6,156 bases of DNA from assembly GCA_027040585.1 (NCBI GenBank), contig JALULU010000355.1:1-6156 (forward strand). The letters are read 5' to 3'. Both the position numbers and the translations under genes were made by a program. Numbering within the stretch: the first letter of the stretch is position 1; each line of letters starts with the position of its first letter. Source of the DNA: Acidobacteriota bacterium (GTDB taxonomy: Bacteria > Acidobacteriota > JAAYUB01 > JAMOQF01). This document shows positions 1 through 5,177 of this stretch, one piece after another. Below the pieces are notes generated by a model, which worked only from the letters and a program-made list of their open reading frames with translations, was not told the origin of the DNA and searched no databases.

Positions 1-1363
1 TAAATTTCAGTTTTTCCCTGTATTTTTTCCCTGTCCAGGAATCAATCTTACTTACAATGCTGTATTTTGGAGTTCTTACAAAGGAAGATTTCAAACCAAA
101 AATAGCCTCCACCACACCTTTACCATTAATCAGAGAAATACCAACCCCTAAAGCCATAGCAAGAGGTATAAGAAACGCCCTTTTTTTCCAATCTATATAC
201 AAAGCCCTTTGAGATTCTAAGTAAAACAAAAAAACAAAAAGCGTTGAAAACACAAAAATAGGTAGATCCAAAAACATCATTTCAAAAATTCCCTGATTAT
301 ACCTGACAATTATAACAGGTAAAATCATTATAGATAGTAACACCATCAAAGGATAAGATATATTACTGGAAAGATGGAAAAAACACTCTTCCTTTATTTT
401 TTTATCAATATCGCTTTTTAAAATTGTAGGTAGTAATTTCTTACAGACCTGCATTCCACCTTTAGCCCATCTATTTTGCTGTGATTTAAATCCATTCATT
501 TCAACCGGTAATTCTGCGGGACAAACTATTTCAGGTAAATAAACAAATTTCCAGCCTTTAAGCTGAGCCCTCAGGCTTAAATCCAGATCTTCAGTTATTG
601 TATCATGCTCCCATCCACCTGCATCCTCAATAGCTTTTTTTCTCCATAGTCCTGCGGTACCATTAAAATTTACAAAAAATCCCGCCCTGCTTCTGGGAAG
701 AGATTCAAGCATAAAATGTCCATCTAACAAAATAGCTTGAAGTTTAGTAAGTAGAGAATAATCCCTATTAATATGTGTCCACCTTGTCTGAACAATTCCA
801 ACACTTTCTTCAGTAAAATAATCTACAGTTCTTTTTAAAAAATCCTCTCTTGGCAAAAAATCTGCATCAAAAATTGCAATTATATTCCCCTTAGCTGTTT
901 TTAAACCATTTTCAAGAGCCCCAGCTTTAAAGCCAATTCTATCTTTCCTATGTATGTACTCAATATCAAATCCTTTATCTCTCCAATATTTAACGCTCTC
1001 TTTCATAATATCCACAGTCTCATCCTTTGAATCATCTAATACCTGTATGTGTAATTTTTCTTTAGGCCAATCTAATTTACAAACAGCATCAAGGATTCTT
1101 GGCCCAACATACATTTCGTTATACATTGGAAGTTGAACTGTAACCATTGGAGGCTCTTCAAATTTTTTTAAAGGTTTAACCCTGAAATTCCTATATTTTC
1201 TGAAAAGTTTTAAATAGTAAAACCTTCTCAGTCCATAAATTGAAAGAATTATAAGCGTTGAAAAATAAACAAACAGGATAAAAAAATCAAAAGAGTCCAT
1301 TCTATATAAATAGGATAGATTCCCGGACAAAAGAGCCTTATCGAGCTGACTTAGTGGGTACAT
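1..1363 (-). CDS. Processive family 2 glycosyltransferase, CslA/cellulose-synthase-like, integral membrane (C-terminus cut by window edge)
   Basis: The reading frame is open from an ATG at 1363 to the left edge, giving 454 residues with no stop. It has the full signature of processive GT2 polysaccharide synthases: QLPMYNE at 77-83, LDDS at 109-112, DAD at 166-168 (metal and nucleotide-sugar binding), TED at 257-259 (catalytic base) and QQNRW at 295-299 (acceptor/product site). A hydrophobic segment at about 24-44 precedes the catalytic domain, and three or so follow at about 335-353, 367-383 and 398-423. FVRTPK at 428-433, just after the last membrane segment, is also typical of the plant CslA/CslC (glucomannan/xyloglucan backbone) and bacterial CESA-like group. 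It probably polymerises a beta-linked hexose from a nucleotide sugar and exports the chain; the sugar cannot be told from sequence. Perhaps 30-60 residues are missing. A second ATG at 1300 (residue 22) lacks a ribosome site; the first has GGGG ten bases upstream. No BcsB-like partner is visible in the window. Confidence 0.88.
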   Translation of the reverse strand, partial: MYPLSQLDKALLSGNLSYLYRMDSFDFFILFVYFSTLIILSIYGLRRFYYLKLFRKYRNFRVKPLKKFEEPPMVTVQLPMYNEMYVGPRILDAVCKLDWPKEKLHIQVLDDSKDETVDIMKESVKYWRDKGFDIEYIHRKDRIGFKAGALENGLKTAKGNIIAIFDADFLPREDFLKRTVDYFTEESVGIVQTRWTHINRDYSLLTKLQAILLDGHFMLESLPRSRAGFFVNFNGTAGLWRKKAIEDAGGWEHDTITEDLDLSLRAQLKGWKFVYLPEIVCPAELPVEMNGFKSQQNRWAKGGMQVCKKLLPTILKSDIDKKIKEECFFHLSSNISYPLMVLLSIMILPVIIVRYNQGIFEMMFLDLPIFVFSTLFVFLFYLESQRALYIDWKKRAFLIPLAMALGVGISLINGKGVVEAIFGLKSSFVRTPKYSIVSKIDSWTGKKYREKLKF

Positions 1364-1410
1364 TTTACAATTTCCCCATTTTAAGTTTAGATAAAATCTT
1401 ATATGGTAAA

Positions 1411-1435
1411 CAAAATTTTTCTAAGTAAATTTTTG
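1411..1435. promoter_or_regulatory. Imperfect palindrome, possible operator
   Basis: The arms CAAAATTTTTCT and AGTAAATTTTTG flank a central A at 1423, and 10 of 12 base pairs match across the dyad. The position, near the middle of a divergent promoter region, is typical of a shared operator. No regulator gene is in the window, and the AT-richness raises the chance of coincidence. It could also be a weak hairpin. Confidence 0.25.
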
Positions 1436-1442
1436 TACTTAA

Positions 1443-1471
1443 TTGTAAAAAAATGTAAAAAGAGATAAAAT
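1443..1471 (+). promoter_or_regulatory. Candidate sigma70-type promoter for the solute-binding protein gene
   Basis: TTGTAA (4 of 6 to TTGACA) and TAAAAT (5 of 6 to TATAAT) are separated by 17 bases. The predicted transcription start is about 1478, the A of the ATG, so this promoter would give a leaderless or nearly leaderless message. That fits the lack of a good ribosome site; only AGAGAT at 1461-1466 is present, 11 bases from the start codon. An undetected upstream promoter is equally possible. Confidence 0.3.
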
Positions 1472-1477
1472 TTTATT

Positions 1478-2911
1478 ATGGAAACAAATGAAAAATCTAA
1501 AAAAATAAAATACTATTTATTTTTCTCAATAGTAATTGTAATAGCCCTTTTACTTTTTCTTTTCCTTGTTAGAGAAAAAAATGTTAAAAATTCAACAAAT
1601 GAAAAATTAAACTTTGGGATATCAGGTTCCATAAATTCACTTAATCCTGTTAAAACGTTTAACCCAATAATTGGCTTAATATATGAACCCTTAATAACCT
1701 TAAAGCCACCACTAAACATTGTTCCATTGCTTGCCAGGACATGGACTAATCCATCAAAGTTGCAGTGGAAATTTATTTTAAAAAATAATATATACTTCCA
1801 TAATGGAAAACCACTTACAGCAAAGGATGTAATCTACACGATAAAAATATATAAAAAATATTCGAATATAAATCTTTCATCAATCAAAAATGTTGAAAGG
1901 TTCGGAACAGATACGATAAATATCAATACCCTTTATTTTGACCCGGATCTTTTATTAAAACTCTCAAATGTATATATAATTCCCTATAATTCTTTAGACA
2001 ATTTGATTTCCCACCCAGATGGAACTGGAAAATATAAATTTAAAAAATGGAAAAATTTACAAGAAATAGAACTTGTTAAAAATGAAAAATATTGGGAGAT
2101 TTCAAAATTTAATTTTAACCAGATAGATGTAACAATTTTTTCAACTCCAATTGATCTAATAAATGGATTAGAAGAAGGAAAAATAGATTTTTGCAATATA
2201 TCAAAGGTAATGAATATTAATATTAAAAAAACTGATTTAATAAAGAAAATTGATCATCCTTCATTTACAAATATATATCTTGGAATACATATAAATGAAA
2301 ACAGGTATTCCTACCAGGATATGATGTACTTAAAATATCTTTTATCAATAAACATAGATAGAGAAAAAATTAGTAAGAAATTTAGTGATTTTCTAAGGCC
2401 AACTTTTTCTCCAATATACTCAATGATATTTAACTATAATGGGAAATTCATTTCAAAAATTCCTTCAAACACTAAAACTTTTAACATAAAATTTTTTAAG
2501 ATCTATTTTGAAAAAAATCTTGAAAACGTTGCTACTGAAATTAAAAATGAACTACAAAAACTTGGGTATAAAATAGAACTTTCAAACCTTAAAAATTTTA
2601 AATACAACCGTAGTGAAAATTATTTAGTGCTATTTTCATATGATTTTTTAAAAAATGGAGCATATTCATTTTTTCTTGATACATGTTTAAAGAAAGTTAA
2701 GGGCAATTTTATTATCTCAGGCAGATATAATTTTTTGAACTTTGAAGACAGTGAAATGAAAAATTTAATAAGCAATTTCGACAAAGTGAAAAGTTACTCC
2801 AAATTCATAGAAAAAGCTTGTAAAATTTTTGTGGACAAATATCCCTATATACCTCTTTTTGAAAAAAATGAACTATTTATTTTAAACAAGAAGAAAAGAA
2901 ATTTGTTATAA
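1478..2911 (+). CDS. Family 5 extracellular solute-binding protein (peptide/nickel type), membrane-anchored
   Basis: This is a 477-residue protein, slightly short for the family (commonly about 500-550). A basic N-terminus (residues 1-11) is followed by a hydrophobic stretch at 12-31 and then RE; there is no Cys lipobox, so it is probably an uncleaved signal anchor with the binding domain outside the membrane. Family 5 hallmarks appear in order: LNP at 55-57, IYEPLI at 68-73, PLLARTW at 83-89, FHNGKPLTAKDVIYTI at 107-122, GTGKYKFKKW at 182-191, KNEKYW at 201-206, NIDREKI at 292-298 and YPYIPLF at 455-461. Relatives capture oligopeptides, nickel or sugars for ABC importers. No permease or ATPase gene is adjacent, so the partner is unknown and the ligand cannot be predicted. 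The protein is unusually rich in Lys, Asn, Ile and Phe, and the gene looks more AT-rich than its neighbours. The ATG at 1478 is chosen because it retains the whole signal anchor. Confidence 0.82.
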   Translation: METNEKSKKIKYYLFFSIVIVIALLLFLFLVREKNVKNSTNEKLNFGISGSINSLNPVKTFNPIIGLIYEPLITLKPPLNIVPLLARTWTNPSKLQWKFILKNNIYFHNGKPLTAKDVIYTIKIYKKYSNINLSSIKNVERFGTDTININTLYFDPDLLLKLSNVYIIPYNSLDNLISHPDGTGKYKFKKWKNLQEIELVKNEKYWEISKFNFNQIDVTIFSTPIDLINGLEEGKIDFCNISKVMNINIKKTDLIKKIDHPSFTNIYLGIHINENRYSYQDMMYLKYLLSINIDREKISKKFSDFLRPTFSPIYSMIFNYNGKFISKIPSNTKTFNIKFFKIYFEKNLENVATEIKNELQKLGYKIELSNLKNFKYNRSENYLVLFSYDFLKNGAYSFFLDTCLKKVKGNFIISGRYNFLNFEDSEMKNLISNFDKVKSYSKFIEKACKIFVDKYPYIPLFEKNELFILNKKKRNLL

Positions 2912-2939
2912 AATACCATTAAAAAATAAACTCCTTTAC

Positions 2940-2969
2940 TTGACATATTGAGCTAAAAAGTTATATAAA
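2940..2969 (+). promoter_or_regulatory. Sigma70-type promoter for the PEBP/helical-repeat operon
   Basis: A perfect -35 box TTGACA (2940-2945) is followed by an 18-base spacer and TATAAA (2964-2969). TATATA at 2962-2967 with a 16-base spacer is an alternative. Transcription would start near 2976, leaving about 20 bases of leader that include the GAGG ribosome site at 2983-2986. It lies in the gap after the solute-binding protein gene, suggesting that 2996-4289 is an independent two-gene transcript. Confidence 0.6.
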
Positions 2970-2982
2970 TTTTATATAAATT
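2961..2982 (+). repeat. Perfect 11-bp tandem direct repeat overlapping the -10 region
   Basis: The unit TTATATAAATT occurs twice without a gap (2961-2971 and 2972-2982). The first copy contains the proposed -10 box, and the second lies just downstream, ending beside the ribosome binding site of the next gene. It may be a recent slippage duplication giving a second -10-like element, a tandem regulator site, or simply low-complexity sequence. Confidence 0.6.
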
Positions 2983-2995
2983 GAGGTGTTGGTAA

Positions 2996-3529
2996 ATGAA
3001 AAAGATTATTTTTATTGTAATTTTCTCTCTATTATTTCTAAGTGCATATCAAAAGGGAGGTAATAATCCCATGAAAATTAAATTACACTCAAATTCTTTT
3101 TCAGAAAATGGTTACATACCTTCTAAATTTACATGCGATGGAAAAGATATTTCTCCCCAACTAAGTTGGTCTAACATTCCAGAAGGTACAAAATCCATTG
3201 CTATAATTTGTGATGATCCTGACGCTCCAATGGGAACCTGGGTACACTGGGTAATTTACAATATTCCTCCTGATAAAAGATCACTACAGGAAAATTTTCC
3301 AAAGGTTTCTGAAATAGAAGATGGAACACATCAAGGAATAAATGATTTTAGAAAAATTGGATATAATGGGCCCTGTCCTCCGCCAGGTAAGGCTCACAGA
3401 TATTTTTTTAAGATTTATGCATTAGATATAAAAATTAATGAAAATAACCTCACAATGGTCAAATTATTAGCCAAAATAGAAGGACACATTTTAGGCTATG
3501 GAGAATTAATTGGACTTTACAAAAGATAA
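2996..3529 (+). CDS. PEBP family protein (YbhB/YbcL, Raf kinase inhibitor-like), probably exported or membrane-anchored
   Basis: This 177-residue protein has an N-terminal hydrophobic segment (about 4-17) joined to a complete PEBP domain (about 26-177). Diagnostic motifs are SPQLSW at 53-58, DDPDAPMGTWVHW at 73-85, GYNGPCPPPGKAHRY at 122-136 and GHILGYGELIGLYKR at 163-177. Asp74/Asp76, His84 and His134 lie where the family's conserved anion-binding pocket is built. Bacterial PEBPs have no settled role; YbhB is cytoplasmic and YbcL periplasmic in E. coli. After LFLSA comes Tyr18 (TAT) where a lipoprotein would have Cys (TGT), so it resembles a lipoprotein signal that has lost its modification site. 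The ATG at 2996 has GAGG nine bases upstream. A second in-frame ATG at 3071 (residue 26), exactly at the domain start, has GGGAGG ten bases upstream and could give a cytoplasmic form. The 3' end overlaps the next gene by 20 bases. Confidence 0.9.
   Translation: MKKIIFIVIFSLLFLSAYQKGGNNPMKIKLHSNSFSENGYIPSKFTCDGKDISPQLSWSNIPEGTKSIAIICDDPDAPMGTWVHWVIYNIPPDKRSLQENFPKVSEIEDGTHQGINDFRKIGYNGPCPPPGKAHRYFFKIYALDIKINENNLTMVKLLAKIEGHILGYGELIGLYKR
3055..3060 (+). promoter_or_regulatory. Internal Shine-Dalgarno-like site before Met26 of the PEBP gene
   Basis: GGGAGG lies ten bases before the in-frame ATG at 3071. Its anti-SD match is at least as strong as that of the first start, though the spacing is slightly long. 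It encodes Gly-Gly within the linker after the hydrophobic segment, so the match could be a by-product of coding. Confidence 0.35.
3500..3504 (+). promoter_or_regulatory. Ribosome binding site fixing the TTG start at 3510
   Basis: GGAGA lies five bases before TTG (3510-3512). The codon just before that TTG is an in-frame TAA (3507-3509), so translation cannot start further upstream, and the next in-frame ATG (residue 50) would remove a large part of the protein. The site lies inside the PEBP coding sequence, which favours translational coupling. Confidence 0.6.
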
Positions 3530-4289
3530 ACTTCTTCCAAATGAAAAAAAAGAAATTTATGCCAAATTTTCAAAATGGGCTAAAGCTATATCAAACATTT
3601 CAGATTTAGACGCAAAATATAATTCATTTGTTGAAAAAGTTTCAAAAATTTCACCAATGGAGTTTGCAGAGGGCCTACATTTTCTTTTAAGGCAGGCTGA
3701 GATGGGAAAACCTATTTTCATGAATTTTTTAGAAGTTTTAAAGATGATTACTCTAACAAAAAAAAATTTTAAAATAGGTTTTCTTTACGATACATACACC
3801 TATGCAGAGATTTGGGGATACACAGAGGTCGTAGATTTCTTAAGTATCCCCCAAAAAATGGAAAAGTTAAATGAAGATTTTTTCCCCGATCCAACCCAAC
3901 TTGCAAATGAACTCACACTCGGAGAAAGAAAAGCTCTTGCGATGAGTAGAGATTTTAATACCATAGAAAAACTTTTATTTGATCCATCACCCCAGGTCAT
4001 AAAAAAGTTACTACAAAATCCAAAGCTGAGGCTCAGAGAAGTGATAAGGATTGCAGCAAAAAGGCCAAACAAAGGTATTGTCTTAAGTGAAATCTTTAAC
4101 TCAAAAAAATGGATAGTATACTATGAAGTAAAAGTAGCACTTGTCAGAAATCCCTACACACCGCCAGAAATATCTTTAAAACTTTTACACTCACTCAGGG
4201 CAAAGGACCTAAAAGAAGTTGCAAACGATAAAGTTTTACATCCCTTTGTAATAGAAAGTGCAAAAAGACTTTTAAAAGTAAAAAACTAA
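3510..4289 (+). CDS. Uncharacterised protein with HEAT/ARM-like helical repeats in its C-terminal half
   Basis: This 259-residue protein has no signal peptide or membrane segment, so it is probably cytoplasmic. It starts at a TTG inside the PEBP gene (20-base overlap) behind GGAGA. Residues 1-125 look mainly helical and match nothing I recognise. From about 135 (LTLGERKALAMSRD) to the end there are short paired helices with recurring patterns: LLFDPSPQVIKKLLQNPKL (155-173), REVIRIAAKRP (176-186), VKVALVRNPYTPPEISLKLL (207-226) and LKEVANDKVLHPFVIESAKRLL (234-255). The repeated x-NP-x-(T/L)-P/L turns and LxxLL helices suggest a HEAT- or leucine-rich-variant superhelix of the kind used for protein binding. 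I recall similar 'ALVxNPxTPPxIAL' tails in uncharacterised proteins of several anaerobic bacteria, but no named function. Co-translation with PEBP hints at a shared pathway. Its stop overlaps the convergent nrdG stop. Confidence 0.7.
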   Translation: MDFTKDKLLPNEKKEIYAKFSKWAKAISNISDLDAKYNSFVEKVSKISPMEFAEGLHFLLRQAEMGKPIFMNFLEVLKMITLTKKNFKIGFLYDTYTYAEIWGYTEVVDFLSIPQKMEKLNEDFFPDPTQLANELTLGERKALAMSRDFNTIEKLLFDPSPQVIKKLLQNPKLRLREVIRIAAKRPNKGIVLSEIFNSKKWIVYYEVKVALVRNPYTPPEISLKLLHSLRAKDLKEVANDKVLHPFVIESAKRLLKVKN

Positions 4290-4975
4290 TTTTCATAAAA
4301 TCTATATTCAAGGTTTTTAACATAATTTTTTAAAAATTTTGATTTTTCAATAAGTTCATAAGTGGTAAGCTCTTTAAAATCGTTCTCTAACAGCTCTTTT
4401 CCTTTTTTTATGTATCTTTGAATTACAAATTTTTTACTTCCTTCAACCACTCTGGCAATCTCTTTAATATCTTTTTCTTCTATAAAAGAACCAACCGTAC
4501 ATCTAAACTCATATTTCAAATTCTTAACTGATTTTATTATTTTAATTGACTCTAAAATTCTATCTAAATCTCCCTTAAATCCTAAAAAACTTCTATATTT
4601 TTCCAATCCACACTTAACGTCCATTGCAATATAATCAATTATATTTTTTTCAATCAGAAACCTCAGCATATCAGGGTTAGTACCATTTGTATCAAGTTTC
4701 ACGTAGAATCCCAAATTTTTTACTTTTAAAATTAATTCTGGTAAATTTTTATCCAATGTTGGCTCACCGCCAGTAAACACAACACCATCAAGTAAATTCT
4801 TCCTCTCTTTTAACAAGTAAAAAAATTCTTCGCTTTTATCTTCAAAATCACTACCTATAACTAATTCAGGGTTATGACAAAAGGGACATCTCAAATTACA
4901 CCCTGATAAAAAAGATACAGCCGAAAGCAAGCCAGGAAAATCTATGGCAGAAAAAGGTAGAAAATCAACAATCAA
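4286..4975 (-). CDS. nrdG: Anaerobic ribonucleoside-triphosphate reductase activating protein, radical SAM
   Basis: This 229-residue radical-SAM enzyme binds a 4Fe-4S cluster through Cys26, Cys30 and Cys33 (CNLRCPFC). It uses S-adenosylmethionine to place a radical on the glycine of the class III reductase. Other family marks are FSAIDFPG (8-15), the SAM-binding GGEP (69-72), DTNGT (95-99) and DYIAMDVK (114-121). The short length and the PFSxxDFPG opening fit the NrdG2-type activases (TIGR02495) rather than E. coli NrdG. The start is TTG at 4975, with GAGGT five bases upstream; an in-frame TAG lies two codons before it, so no earlier start is possible and there is no nearby ATG. It overlaps the 3' end of the glycyl-radical gene by 11 bases and shares CTAA (4286-4289) with the stop of the convergent gene. 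Its neighbours make the assignment secure. The likely substrate is the glycine on the small detached subunit encoded just upstream. Confidence 0.93.
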   Translation of the reverse strand: MIVDFLPFSAIDFPGLLSAVSFLSGCNLRCPFCHNPELVIGSDFEDKSEEFFYLLKERKNLLDGVVFTGGEPTLDKNLPELILKVKNLGFYVKLDTNGTNPDMLRFLIEKNIIDYIAMDVKCGLEKYRSFLGFKGDLDRILESIKIIKSVKNLKYEFRCTVGSFIEEKDIKEIARVVEGSKKFVIQRYIKKGKELLENDFKELTTYELIEKSKFLKNYVKNLEYRFYEN

Positions 4976-5177
4976 TATCTACCTCAAAGACTTTTCTCTC
5001 TGAAAATTCTTCCCTTTTACCTAAATTCCAATTCTTTACAGGCCTATAATAGCCAACTACCCTTGAATATACCTCACACTCACTTCCTCTAACATTTTTA
5101 AGTAAAGTTTCAAGATCTTTTATTTTTTTCTCAATTTTTTCTCTCTCTGAAATTTCAAAATAAGTTTTATTTCTCAT
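4965..5177 (-). CDS. Detached glycyl-radical subunit of the anaerobic ribonucleotide reductase (NrdD C-terminal domain as a separate gene)
   Basis: This 70-residue protein equals the C-terminal glycyl-radical tail of class III reductases. SRVVGYYRPVKNWNLGK (38-54) and EEFSERK (56-62) are the family signature, and Gly42 is the predicted radical site made by NrdG. Residues 8-28 form a charged, probably coiled-coil helix (EISEREKIEKKIKDLETLLKN) with no signature of its own. Cys34 lies just before the signature and Cys70 is the last residue. The start is ATG at 5177, with GGAGG five bases upstream, overlapping the end of the large nrdD gene by 11 bases in another frame. A GTG at 5201 would add eight residues but lacks a ribosome site. 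In most bacteria this segment is fused to NrdD; here it appears to act in trans, somewhat as YfiD/GrcA replaces the radical domain of pyruvate formate-lyase. A sequence error splitting one gene is possible, but the well-placed ribosome site argues against it. Confidence 0.8.
   Translation of the reverse strand: MRNKTYFEISEREKIEKKIKDLETLLKNVRGSECEVYSRVVGYYRPVKNWNLGKREEFSERKVFEVDIDC
4981..4985 (-). promoter_or_regulatory. Ribosome binding site for the TTG start of nrdG
   Basis: On the minus strand GAGGT (4985-4981) is followed by five bases and then TTG (4975-4973). It lies inside the final codons of the upstream small gene, so ribosomes finishing that gene can restart here. Confidence 0.6.

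Larger units (their letters stand above)
1364..1477. promoter_or_regulatory. Divergent intergenic region between the glycosyltransferase and the solute-binding protein
   Basis: These 114 very AT-rich bases lie between two genes transcribed away from each other, so promoters for both must lie here or inside the genes. A plus-strand candidate is TTGTAA (1443-1448), a 17-base spacer and TAAAAT (1466-1471). I found no convincing -35/-10 pair for the minus strand, although TATAAG occurs at 1403-1398. A 25-base imperfect palindrome lies at 1411-1435. In sequence this AT-rich, box-like hexamers arise easily by chance. Confidence 0.5.

Noticed and set aside
954..1136. 60-codon plus-strand open frame
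   Set aside because: It lies antisense to the conserved N-terminal catalytic part of the glycosyltransferase, has no ribosome site that stands out, and its protein resembles nothing.
1364..1410. Minus-strand promoter for the glycosyltransferase (TATAAG at 1403-1398 or TAAAAT at 1383-1378)
   Set aside because: Neither -10-like hexamer has an acceptable -35 at 16-18 bases, and such hexamers are common in this AT-rich sequence.
1513..1719. 68-codon minus-strand open frame
   Set aside because: It is antisense to the solute-binding protein's anchor and first motifs; an AT-rich shadow with no support of its own.
1984..2196. 70-codon minus-strand open frame
   Set aside because: It is antisense to the GTGKYKFKKW and KNEKYW region of the solute-binding protein; no independent evidence.
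3800..4072. 90-codon minus-strand open frame with hydrophobic stretches
   Set aside because: It lies opposite the helical-repeat protein; its composition is what reading Lys/Leu-rich helices backwards produces, and no start signal supports it.
4290..4340. Intrinsic terminator between the convergent genes
   Set aside because: The T- and A-runs here are coding sequence of nrdG, and no stable GC-containing stem precedes them.
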